64,000 nucleotides of DNA. Source: Gaeumannomyces sp. JS-464. Its lineage: Eukaryota; Ascomycota; Sordariomycetes; Magnaporthales; Magnaporthaceae. Made by a program: the position numbers and the translations under genes. Each line of letters starts with the position of its first letter. The stretch's first letter is position 1. The notes beneath the pieces were generated by a model. It worked only from the letters and a program-made list of their open reading frames with translations, made no database searches and was not told the DNA's origin. Shown here in pieces: positions 11,956 through 21,751 of this stretch. The stretch is from assembly GCA_002197995.1 (NCBI GenBank), contig NGZR01000001.1, forward strand, positions 5,208,001 to 5,272,000, written 5' to 3'.

Positions 11956-12702
11956 TTAATCCGAAATGCAAATATAGCTTAATTTAAAGCCTGTTTTATT
12001 TGTAACCAACGGTTTGTATATTTTTTAACGTTACCGTTAAACTTTTCCACTGAAATTGTATTATATTCGTTAATTAAAGCGTTAAAACAGCCGTTAACAG
12101 TAATTTTAATAGTGCTAATTACTTTATTTTAAAAAGCTTTTAGGTTTTAATCCTCGTCGTTTTTAAAGCGGTTTTAACCAGCCTTTTCCAAATCCGTAGT
12201 TATTTTTTTAATATTATTACGCATATAATACCATGTTAATATCTTTTTAAAAGTTTATAATAATACAACTTCGTCGTTTTCCGCTTTAACCGGCTTAGCT
12301 ACAAGGTTAGCAAATATAAAAAAATGTTGCGGGAAACGGTTAAATGCACCCGGATAGTACGCTTTTATATTTCCAAGTTAAAAAGCCCTAGCAAGTCCGG
12401 GACTTTTACTGCGATTTCGCGGTATTCCGCCATTTCGGCGGTTTTATTAGCACTTTTAACGCGTACAAAAGCGTTAAATTGCAAAGGAAATGGTGCTTTT
12501 AAACGCTAAAAGGGTTATTGTTATTGCTTTGTTATAGTTATTAATCGGCGCCGAACGCGGTTTTGTTAATTGTCGTTTAACGGTTTTTTAACTGCTGCGC
12601 TTCGCTCGTAATCCACGGCGGGAAAACGCAAGTAACGGGAAACAACTCGTGCACCGTTAATCTTTCCGAATCAAGTAAAAATATCGTTAACGGCGGCGCG
12701 AG

Positions 12703-12716
12703 GGCTTATAACCTAA
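12703..12716 (-). promoter_or_regulatory. Putative primer-binding site of copia A (half initiator tRNA type)
   Basis: The minus strand reads TTAGGTTATAAGCCC directly inside the right LTR. Its complement, GGGCTTATAACC, matches the anticodon-stem segment of eukaryotic initiator tRNA-Met (GGGCTCATAACC) apart from one RIP-type transition. Internal half-tRNA priming is known for copia-type elements. The position agrees with copia A coding leftwards. The tRNA comparison is from general knowledge, not from this sequence. Confidence 0.5.
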
Positions 12717-12876
12717 TGGAAGTACGCGACGACAAGCACCTAAAGTGATTATTACCAAACTACTTTACTCGATCGCAAGCTAAAGTACGCGCAGGCTAAA
12801 ATACTAGGGCCAATGCATAGGCCTAAAGCTGTAAAACACCAGTTGCCACCCACGTAACTCCAAGCTACCTTTAACA
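12717..12876 (-). repeat. LTR of copia A (right copy)
   Basis: About 160 bp, starting TGGAAGTACG and ending CTTTAACA on the plus strand. The part from 12738 matches 1-127. The outer boundary at 12876 is set by the end of similarity to the left copy; the inner boundary by the adjacent primer-binding site. Confidence 0.6.
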
Positions 12877-12879
12877 TAT

Positions 12880-13240
12880 GTTTAACGTCGGTAAGTCGGG
12901 ATTTACCAGTCTTTGCCTCCCAAGGGGCATACGACGTGCTAGCGCTACCTAAGCTTAACATTAAGCTACATGTTGTTATTAAGGCGGCTAACAAAGCAAA
13001 CCCGTAAGCACACGGAGTTTAAGCCGCATTCCGGCGCTCTTTATTAGTAAACGGGCAATCGGCAAAAGGGCGAGTAAACGTTAAAGCGTTGTAAACGGCA
13101 GCGGGCGGCGCAATAAGCGCCGCGGGTGGTAAAAAACGCAGTCGGCCGGCAAAGTGCCGGAAAAAAGTAGGGCCGGGTATAGGCGGAGGGGACCTCGGGA
13201 CCCCCCCTAAACCCGGCCAAAAAAAGAAAGTTCGGGGTTA
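12880..13240 (-). mobile_element. 5'-truncated LINE fragment (3' UTR only)
   Basis: The reverse complement matches the 3' end of the full LINE at about 61950-62300, including GACGTTAAA, the CTTGGGAGGCA segment and the GGACCTCGGGACC segment. It begins beside copia A, keeps only the last 350 bp, and is moderately mutated. Such severe 5' truncation is typical of LINE insertion. Confidence 0.72.
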
Positions 13241-13984
13241 AAAGGCCTAATTCTAACCCTATATGCTCCTTATGTGTTTATCGCGCATCAAATACGCTGC
13301 GCGGTTTGCCAATCGTAGGACGATCGAAACCGTGCACGATACGGGTGACAAACAAAACCGCTTAGGATTTTAAAAATCTTGCGCGTGCGTGCTTATACAG
13401 CAGGCCAAACTTGCGCCGTGCGTATCGTTGGGATGCGGTCGACCGAGGAGGAGTCGCGAGGATGGCGAGGACGAAAAGTCGCGAAGATGGCGGGGGACGG
13501 CGGCGGCCGGGCCGGCTATTCGCCTAATGTGTTCTAACTGCTTGCCGGCTTGCAGTCTTCTTATGCGTTCGGATCGTTCGGCTCGTAGGTTTGCGAAGCG
13601 AGGGCGATGAAAGTTAAAAGGCGGTTTGGCTAGTACTGCGCGAAGGTTGGAGCAATCCGATTATCGAAGGTTTCAGCGCGCGCGAAGCGCGCTTTGGGCG
13701 ATAGGGTGCAAGCCTTCCCATTAGCTGGCAATAAGCACCCCAAACCTTTGCCAGCCTACTTTTTCTGCTTTTTTAGCCCAGTTGCGTTGCCGACGTCGTT
13801 GTTAAAAGGAGTCGGAAAACGCGGTTTAAATAGGCCAAATGGCTTGTTAAAACCTGTTATGCATCCGGCTTATTTTAGTAGCCCGCAATACTAAAATGGC
13901 CGAGTTTTTTTAGCGGCTATTAACAGTGGGTTCGACAGGAAAAAATTTTCGGGGGAAGGTGTGGTTAGCGGGGTAAGTAAGTAA
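13241..13984. other. Unassigned GC-richer stretch between two LINE copies
   Basis: Composition is much less AT-rich than either side. There is a palindromic GCGCGCGAAGCGCGC-like segment at about 13676-13692 and short open frames on the plus strand at 13389-13610 and 13694-13894. I recognise no protein or RNA. It ends in a short (GTAA)n tract at about 13974-13991, abutting the 3' end of the next LINE copy. Confidence 0.4.
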
Positions 13985-16155
13985 GTAAGTATATTTAACG
14001 TCGGTAAGTCGGGATTTACCAGTCCCTGCTTTTTAAAAGGCATACGACCTGTTAGCGCTACTTAAGCTATTTATATTAAGCTATAGTGCTATTATGCGGC
14101 GGCTAACAAATTAAACCCGAAAGCATACGGAGGTCGGGCCGCATTCCAGCGCTTTTTATTAGTAAACGGGCGATCGGCGGAAAGGTGTATACATATACGC
14201 CGAAACGCTATAAAGCGCTGCGGGTGGTAGTAATGCTGTCGGCCGGCAGGCGTGCCGGAAAAAGGGTAAAGCCGGGTTTAAAGGGGGGTTTTTAAAACCT
14301 TTTTTATGCCCGGCCGGAAATGCAAAGGATTAACGAGCTTATTGTTAGTTTTAATAATATAAACGAAAAGATAAAAAGAGTAAAAAAAAGGAAAAAAGCA
14401 AGTTATATACGGGTTTTACAAGCTTTATTATTATCGTTTAGCAATAGTATAATAGTTGGTTGCTTTACGAACGAAGCAAAAAGGGAAGGCTTTTAAAAAA
14501 AGTCGTTTTTAATATTTTGGCTTATCGAAAACGGGGGAAAGGTCCGTTATAAACCATTTATTTTTTACCGTTTTAGCCAGTTTGCAAAATACAAAGTAGG
14601 AAAGGGATTTGTTTTTTCCGTAACGGTACAAGTTATCGTTTTCGTGTTAAAACTTTTAATAGTACTAGTTAAAATCCCCGTGGCCGGTGCGTGCGGCTAT
14701 TAGCCGTTGCAATACCTTTCGGTATAATTGTAACGCTTTAAGCGTGTGTTATAATACCAATGGGAGGCTTATAACCTTATACCAATCCGGAAAGTTGTTT
14801 TTAAACCATGCGTTTCGAGCGTCCCGGGTTGTTTTCCGGGTTAAAGCTTTCATTCCGGCCATTGTTAGTTTAAAATGCTAAGGTATTGGCAAGGCCGATT
14901 TTAATTTTACTTCGGCGTTTGCCTTTTTATTTCCGGGGATTTTTATATAGCCCGGGGATTAGCGTACGTATACCTGGTATTTATTTATAAAGCAATAGAT
15001 TTTTTTAAAAGCTTTTTGTAAACTATTAAAAGCCGTGCTTAAACAGCTGTTAGCTGCTAAAATGTTATCGAAGCATAAGTGGAAAATGCAATTACGAAAG
15101 CTTTAAACGGCTTTATAAAGGCCTATCCGGGCTTTTTTCGCCTCGCCGTCGAATATTTCCACGGGATGCGCTAACCGGCCGTGCCTAGAAAGTTTGCGTT
15201 AACCGGCTTGGTATATTACCCAACCGTATTTAACTGCCCTATTTTTTGCTTTAAACCCGTCGTTATAAATTATAACGTCGGTAAGTGGAAAGGTGCGAAA
15301 CCACGCCGTAAATGCTTTAACGGCTGTTTGCTTTTCTTTTATACATTTAATGTTAAAAGGTTTCCGTCCACCCCATTTTAATAAAAACGCGTCGCGTTAC
15401 GTATTTAAACCCTTCCTTTTTTTTCTTCCACAACTTCGCTAAATGTCGGCCGCTATGCGTGCTTTTTAGCTTAATTTAACGGCAGGCCGTTAAAAAGGCT
15501 AAAAATTAACTCCGAAAACTCGTGCGACCATTTATAGTTAGGCTGCGATCGGCGTTTTCAAGTTCGAGTTAGCTTGCTTGTTTAGCTATCAACGCGCCAC
15601 CATTCGCGATTCGATTAATCGCTTCGAAACCTACGGAACCTTTTATTTTTTACCTCGTTTTAGCACTTTAAAAAGCTTACGCCCTTTTAAAAGCGATATA
15701 TTTTAACAACGGTTAAACGCTAACCTAAAATGCGGTATTACGAGCTTATAAGGCTATGCTTTACTCCGGTATACCGTAACACCCTTCGGTTAAGTTTGCC
15801 TCGCGAGTACTCGCGCAAATGGCGCCCTATTAAGCGGATTATTTTAAACCTAGTTAATGCAGCTTACCGCCGTACTTTTATATTTATTTGGCAAGGAAAA
15901 AAGCACGAATTAAATAAGGTACATGGTTTTAAAGTTAGTGTATTTATAAAGCCTTTAATTAACGAAAATAAGGGGAATTTTCTAACGAGGTTACCTTTAA
16001 AAACAACCCTAATAAAAGTGTAAGTGAATGGTTTTTTCGACTTTTTAGGCAAAAGTACGAACGCCGCTTTATCGAACCGAAATCGCACGTTAAATTTACG
16101 CTTTTTTAAATGTACTACGGCTTTATTTAAAAGGGTGGAAGGTTTTTTTTAATAC

Positions 16156-16425
16156 TGTTGGTAGGAGTGTTACTCCTGTCAAAGGCCCGGAGCTCTCCCA
16201 TGGTGACACACAAAGATCTATAGATCTGGAGGGTTCCTGTATTGTGCATGAAGAGGAAGGAGATTTAGCTACAGGAGAGGGGGCCAACAGGCCCCCTTTT
16301 ATCCGTGAGAGGGTCTGGGCTTTTAGGTCACGTGGGCCCTGTGGGCCTTGTAGGCCTTGGGAGCCTCCCAGGCCTCCCAGGCCTCCAAATCCCTCGAGTG
16401 CATGCGCCGGAATAACTATCCGACA
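16156..16425. repeat. Solo LTR of the copia B family, GC-rich and little mutated
   Basis: It begins TGTTGGTAGGAGTG, ends CCGACA and is flanked by AATAC (16151-16155 and 16426-16430). It shares the start palindrome, the mid-LTR hairpin (here GGGGGCC-AACA-GGCCCCC then TTTTAT) and the TGCATGCG end segment with the other three copies. It sits inside the mariner transposase, a third nesting level. Unlike its siblings it keeps many C and G bases. Confidence 0.82.
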
Positions 16426-16430
16426 AATAC

Positions 16431-16860
16431 CTATAATAAAAAACTTTACTTCCAAAAAAAACAGCTATATAACGTGGTCGTATACACGTGTTTTAAAAGC
16501 TTCGGGTTTAGGAAAGCGCAACCGGCGTTTTTTCCAATAGGATAATGCACGTATTTATACGTTTGCAGCGGCTAAAAGGTGGTTTAAGCTTTACGGGATA
16601 AATCCAATTAAATGGCCGTTTTACAGCCCGGATATAAACCCTATTAAGCACGTTTGGAAGCTTGTTAAGCAAATCCTGCGTAGGGATAACCCCGAATTGC
16701 ATTTACTTAAGGATAACGACGCGGATCGAGCTAAATTTTATATTGCAATCGTCGCGGCGTGGGAGGCAGTCCTATAAGGCTTTATTAATAGCCTTTCTAA
16801 CGGAATGCTAGGAGGGTGGCCGCGTTGCGGGCTGCACGGGGCTGGTATACCAAATATTAA
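16431..16860 (+). pseudogene. Tc1/mariner transposase C-terminal remnant
   Basis: Downstream of the solo LTR the plus strand reads DNARIYTFAAAKRW, then WPFYSPDINPIKHVWKLVKQ. This fits the DDE_3 pattern 'DNA..H.....' with 'WPpySPDLNPIEnvW'. The first Asp is kept. The final acidic residue (Glu in NPIE) is Lys here, a G-to-A change, so the catalytic triad is broken. Reading ends near a TAA at about 16776. Confidence 0.78.
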
Positions 16861-17942
16861 ACTTTGGAAGTTTAGCATTCCAATAAATTTATTTAAATGC
16901 AAATTTAACTACTTTTCGTATGTAAATTGTGCGGTTAAAGTAGCGTAGTTGTTATTAAAGTGGATGGCTAAAAGTGGGGTGGACGGAAACTTTTTAACAT
17001 TAGTTATAGCTACCGTAAGCCTCGTGTATTTATAAAAAAGGTAGGCCGGGCGAGTGCAAACCGGAAAAAGTCCGGCCGTTTTTTGCAAAAAGGTTGTAAG
17101 CTTGCCAGGCAGGCCTGCTTTAGGCCCTCGAGCGTTTAAAGCCGGTTTGGCCGTTACGGCTAAAAAGTAATCTTTCGAAACCGTATTTATACGGGCCGTA
17201 AAGCGAAAGCGGGCTTGTTTTAAAAGCGTTTAAACGTTTAAAATGTCGAACTCGTAATGCAAAGCGTTTGTCGGTATGGTTTTCCAAGCTGGAACTATTG
17301 CCCGGAAAACGCGGTTAAAGTTTTATCGACCCGTTCGATTAAATAGCTTTAGCGAATGGTTTGCTATTATGCCGGCTTATACGGGTGTGGTTTGGTTTTG
17401 CTTTTATACTATACCTCGGTATTGTATAAAGCCGTAAGGATTATAACCGTTATAACGGCTTTGTAAACCGAATGCGCCGGTATTACCCTTATTAAGCTCG
17501 TAAGCTTTTAAAAGCGGTTAGCAACGCTTTAAGCTTTTACAGCCTTATTATTAACGTAGGCTTTAAAATTAAGCTTTTAGCTAAAAAAAAATCCCTAACC
17601 ACCGTAAAGCTTTTGTAATTTGCTATATAGTAAAACTTTCCGCCGTAACCGCTGGGGTTATAAGATTTTTCCGTTTGGAAAAGTGCATAAGTTCGCGCTT
17701 TCCCGGGTTAAAAGCAACCTTATTAGTTTTGCTTTAACGTAAAATTTCCGTAACCGTAACTTTTGCTTTACGGGAGCACTTTTTCAAAGTGCTACCCGTT
17801 ACGTAAATGCTTATATCGTCCGCGTATCCGTATTTAACCGCTTTTGCTTTAAATAAGATTTCGGCTATATAAAGCATAAATAAAGCCGGTAATGCTGGTA
17901 ACTTTTAAAGTAGCCCGTAATTTAAGGGAAAAAAAGTGTTAT

Positions 17943-18175
17943 TGTTAGTAAAAGTGGTACTCCTGTAGGTACGGAAATCTTTTAAAAGGAAAAAACAAAG
18001 ATTTATAAATTTGGAACTAGTGTTTATAATAATGCATGTTTTAAAAATCTAGTTACAAAAAGGGGATTACAAAATCCCCTTTTGTAAGCTTGTGGGAGCG
18101 CACGGCCCGTAGGCTTGCGGATCCACGAAGCGTGGGCCATTTTTGGATGCACGCGCTAAATTACGTAAATTAACA
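17943..18175. repeat. Solo LTR of the copia B family, RIP-mutated
   Basis: 233 bp, from TGTTAGTAAAAGTGG to AAATTAACA, flanked by perfect GTTAT duplications (17938-17942 and 18176-18180). It keeps the hairpin GGGGATTACAAAATCCCC. It interrupts the minus-strand LINE copy directly, independently of the mariner insertion. Confidence 0.84.
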
Positions 18176-19445
18176 GTTATAGCGTTTTTTAAACGCATTT
18201 TAACTATTTTATTTTTTGCGAAAAATAATACCCATCGTACAAGCGTTAAGTTTCGCTTTTAATTTAATAGCTTCCGAAAAAGCTTTTAACGAAGTACGGC
18301 GTTAAAAGCTTTTTGTACGTCCATAATAACGAGGGCGGCCGTTTTGCCTTTTTAAAACGCTTTTTTTACCTCGTAAACTACGCATGCCGTTAAATCGGTA
18401 GCGGCTTTTTTAAAAGTAGCCCCGGCGTATTGCGGTGCTATTAACCCCAATTGCAATGCGAGGGATGCTACTCGCAAAGCTATTAAACGTTTTAACCCTT
18501 TCCTTACACACGGAAGTAAAGCTATCGGGCGGTAGGATTTCGGATCCGTTATATCTTTTTTATTTAGCTTTTTTAATATTACTACTTCCGTTATGCGAAA
18601 AGGGCCCGGGTAATGCCCGGTTTTAAAGCATGCTTCGAAAAAAGCTTTAACGTATTCCTTTATTACCGGCTATGCTATTATAAGCAGTTTAACTGATAAA
18701 AAGTCGACGTTTAAAGCCGTATTTGCCGTGCTTATAATGCATTTCCGGTATTTTTTTAAAAAAAAACGTGGGGGTTCCACGAAAGTTTTGCGGTTTTTTA
18801 AAAAGCCTTTTATTGTAACAAGTTTTTTTGTAAATCGTCTTCCGCTGTAAACCTGCGAAGGATTTTGCGGCCTAATGCTTTCGTTTTATTTTTTAAAACC
18901 ATTATAACTTCCCCGTCGATATTTAACGGGAAGAACCGTATAGCAAATGCAAATTTATACCATTTTATAACACAGTATAACGCTTTCGGGGAATCCACTT
19001 CCTTTAATACGTTTGCCTAATACTATTTTTTAACCGCCCGGACCGTTGTTTTTAAAGCGTGGGCTTCGGCCGTAAAAAGCCCGCCGTTTGCTATAGCTTT
19101 TGCGAGCTCCCGTTATGCGTTAGCGCATATTTCGTTCTATTACGGTTGCCTTTTTCTTTCGGCTTTAAGCCCCCGACCGAAAGCAATTAACGCATTTTTT
19201 AGCAAGTTTATTAGCGTTTCGGTTGCTTTATTTAGGTAACTCGTATCGTGCAAATTTCCAAATAGCGGTAAGCCTTCGGCATCGGTTGCTACCGCGTTTG
19301 CAAAAGTTAAAAGTTTATCGTTAAAAAGCGTAATCCGCTGGTAATCGGGAGTAACGTTATTAAAGTTAAGGATTTCGATCCGTATTATGCAATAGTTCGA
19401 ATTGGTTGCTAGCGAAAAGTCGATTTCCGTTATAACTAACAGGGT

Positions 19446-19615
19446 GTTAAAAAGGTAAAGTTTAAAACACCTTTTTTATCGTGCGTAAGTTAGCTTAAAT
19501 TATTAAATAAAAAAGGTTATAAGTATTAACTTATTAAGTTATATTTTAACTTTTATTTTTATTTCCCCGGGCCGGTTTTCACTTTAAAGACAATGCGTTA
19601 AAATCCCCCGTAACG
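19446..19615. other. AT-rich spacer with short inverted repeat
   Basis: A small inverted repeat (GGTGTTAAAAAGG facing TTTAAAACACC, about 19441-19473) and AT-rich filler lie between the LINE copy and the terminal-repeat block. No gene is seen. Confidence 0.4.
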
Positions 19616-20430
19616 ACGTGTTAAAATAACTAATGTATTTAGCTAAGGTTGGGTGTACAAACCTTACCTACCCCGCATTACCTACCCTGTATTACCTACC
19701 CTGTACTTTTGTAAATCTGTGCATAGGGTCGGCCCACAGCGTGCTACAACGCCTAAGTTAGCCGCTGTGGGGCTACCTAATTCACCTACTTTGCACGCGC
19801 CGAGGCAGGGGTGAAAAACGCACAAGTCAAATTTAAAGGCCCAACGCAAAAATGGCTTTAGTGGCCGTGGGTGTTAGTGCATATAATGCACTAAGATATT
19901 AAAGTTATTAATTACGTCGTATGGCGTGATTTAGGGTTTATACTTACCCCTGTAAGTGTTTCACTTACTTTGTAAGTGAAACGCTTACCCCGCACTTATT
20001 TATATATAAGTGCGGTATATATATAACTTTATTTATCTATATAAGGGCCTTTTTTCCCTGCGCTAGTTATAGGAATTCCTAATGCTTAAGCATGCCTTTA
20101 ATACAATCCTTTTCCCTATATCACCTTTAGCATTAATCCTAACAGTGGGTCGATTTTTTAATTTCCCTATATAAAATAATTTTTCGGAAAATCGCGTGCG
20201 GCACCGGAACCCTTTTGGGCGGGAGGCCCGCGGGATCGATGTCGGAGGGTATATAAGGAAGGCGATTGTTGGCGCCCCCTCCCTGCAATACAAGCCTGTA
20301 CCACCCACTAAGCTTGGGGCCCTGCCAGCATTACTTGTAGTGCTTAACAAGGCCCGTACCAATTAAACGTAACCTTGTTAATTACTGTGATTAGCGTAAG
20401 CACGCTTTAATTAAAACCATATATTTACAT
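19616..20430 (+). repeat. Harbinger-like terminal repeat block, copy A
   Basis: From TGTTAAAATAACTAATG to the TTTACA at about 20430 this matches copy C (53103-53630) in the same orientation and copy B (about 52285-52825) in reverse. The only large difference is a 273-bp solo LTR inserted at 19872-20144. CCTACC/CCTACCTT-rich tracts near 19660-19710 and a CACTACAAGTAGTG-like palindrome near 20325-20345 are shared by all copies. Copy B directly follows the DDE_Tnp_4 transposase relic, so the block probably represents the 3' part of that element. Confidence 0.68.
19872..20144. repeat. Solo LTR of a third retrotransposon family
   Basis: It begins TGTTAGTGCATATAATGC and ends ATCCTAACA (TG..CA termini), flanked by perfect GTGGG (19867-19871 and 20145-20149). 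Copy C of the host repeat shows the empty site at 53350-53354 as GTAAG, the same 5 bp after G-to-A change. A TATATAAGGGCC segment near 20040 could be the promoter TATA region. No full-length relative is in the window. Confidence 0.85.
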
Positions 20431-20439
20431 TTATATTAA

Positions 20440-20790
20440 CGGTTATAAACTAATTTGCAAAAAAGGCTAAAGCAATTATACATCGAGTTAACCTTTTGGA
20501 AAAAAAAGCGCTTTAAATTATAAAAAGCGAACGAAGCATTAAACAAACGCCGAAAGGCTAAAAAAACACGTATTCGATTTGGAAAATTACTTACTATCGA
20601 CGAAATACAAAATGTTTTAAACTAACAAAAGCTAAATAAATAGTTATAATAGGAAATGCGCGATTATAAAAGCTAAAAAAGGAAAGCGATAACAACTTGT
20701 CGGCGATATAGCATTTGCGGTAAAACCGGACATAATGCGCGCATTTGTTAGGAAAAAGTAAAAATGTCCGATATATATAGTTTTAAATAG
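20440..20790 (+). pseudogene. Pogo/Fot1-Pot2 transposase C-terminal remnant
   Basis: The plus strand gives a KANEALNKRRKAKKTRIRFG segment (reading through stops), then CRRYSICGKTGHNARIC at 20698-20748. Fot1/Pot2-type transposases typically end with a basic 'eALskRRraKktR.r.GGsLt' helix and a 'C..CG..GHNaRtC' knuckle, and both are present in order. Upstream catalytic parts are absent. TAA/TAG stops from CAA/CAG indicate RIP. Confidence 0.75.
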
Positions 20791-21751
20791 TTTAAATGAA
20801 TTCCCGGCGTTGTTGCGTTAGTATGCGAGTTAATTAACGGGAGGTCGGGGTTAGGTGATCGATTCGCTTGTATGACCGACTCGCTTGTAAACCACGATAA
20901 TTTAAATATTAAACGGCAATTTAGCTTAGCCCCTCGTCGATTTTAAAAACCGATAGCTCGAGCTTGCGCCGCAAAAAGGTGGAATTGTATAAGGTTTAAT
21001 AGGGAGACAGTTGGGCGTACGCGTATCATTTTTAGCGGGGTTTGGTTTGGCATCCAGGCAAACTGCCGCCTAAATCGGCGACCAGTGCCAGCCAAATTCG
21101 GCGGCGAATTTCCGTGGAACTTACATTTGTGTGTAGAGATATTTGACCATTTCATGAAGAGGAAGCATGTCACTAGAAATATGTAAACGGGGCTCTTGGG
21201 GTTACCTCCTTACACGATCTGCCACAATGCTTTTGTCAACATGTCGGCCACCTCTTTGTCTCAACAGTGCCCGAAGATGATTATTAAGCACCCTGGGTGG
21301 TACAGCCCTGGAGGCCGTGCAGTAAACAAGTAGATTACATTCTTCTTTGTCTGTTAGTCACACTCTTTCATGAGCTGTTGTCTCCGCCGCGCGATCTTGG
21401 GACCTTCGTCAGGCTCGAGATCATCCCTAATCCTTCTTTTCCTTACAATCCCGACGTCCCTCCGGTCGGTGAACGAAGCATTTGTGTGCGGTGTCGAAGG
21501 CGCCTTCTCCTTTTGGCAAGATGGCGCAACTGCGAGGCCCCTTTCTGTGCAGTAAGCAGGGTCGCCTTCACAACTCTTGGACATGGCTGCAAACTTGGCG
21601 CAAGTCTCCCGACATGATGCCCGACGATCCTCGGAAACGACGAGTAGGTGATTCTCAATGTAGTCGAGTAGCTCTCGTAAGTATTGGGTGCAACGGGGGT
21701 GGCCCCTAAGAGACTCAATCTTCTAAATCGGTTTAATCCTTTGTTAGTTTC
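20791..21751. other. Transition from RIP-mutated to unique DNA
   Basis: Base composition rises from AT-rich to balanced between about 20.8 and 21.2 kb. Several overlapping open frames exist at 21297-21718 on both strands, but none has a recognisable motif or a clear intron pattern. I annotate no gene. The far side is the 3' flank of the kinase-like gene ending at 21752. Confidence 0.45.

Larger units (their letters stand above)
1..12876 (-). mobile_element. Ty1/copia retrotransposon A, RIP-mutated, split by a nested copia
   Basis: Matching LTR sequence at 1-127 and about 12717-12876 brackets copia coding remnants, all on the minus strand and in copia order. From high to low coordinate these are a gag zinc knuckle near 11690, a protease DSG motif near 11440, GAG-pre-integrase and integrase at 11098-10258, reverse transcriptase at 8890-8739 and again at 1206-1130, and RNase H near 600-540. 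Everything from 1207 to 8738 belongs to a younger element inserted within the RT region. Without it, element A would be about 5.3 kb, normal for copia. Every frame is full of stops created by C-to-T and G-to-A change, so it is dead. The left end is outside the window. Confidence 0.82.
15344..17006 (+). mobile_element. Tc1/mariner element nested in the LINE copy
   Basis: Inverted terminal repeats face each other at 15344-15380 and 16970-17006. Both read CANNTAATGTTAAAA (first C changed to T at the right end), then GTTTCCGTCCACCCCA. Each end is flanked by TA, the usual mariner target. LINE sequence stops at the left TA and resumes at the right TA. Between the repeats lies a mariner transposase relic, interrupted by a solo LTR. 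Without that LTR the element would be about 1.39 kb. RIP has damaged it. Confidence 0.86.
13985..19445 (-). mobile_element. RIP-mutated 5'-truncated Tad1-type LINE copy hosting nested insertions
   Basis: The reverse complement tracks the full-length LINE at 56127-62315. The 3' UTR matches at 13990-14330, the C-terminal and RNase H region at 14600-15340, the RT region at 17007-18900, and the endonuclease end at 19300-19440 (matching about 58830). C-to-T and G-to-A changes are dense, and every frame is broken. Alignment resumes exactly across a mariner insertion (15344-17006) and across a solo LTR (17943-18175). The copy is truncated inside the endonuclease domain. Confidence 0.8.

Noticed and set aside
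19655..19710. CRISPR-like regular repeats (CCTACCCCG/CCTACCCTG units)
   Set aside because: The units are short, adjacent and shared with other copies of the same transposon block. There are no spacers, and this is a eukaryotic genome.
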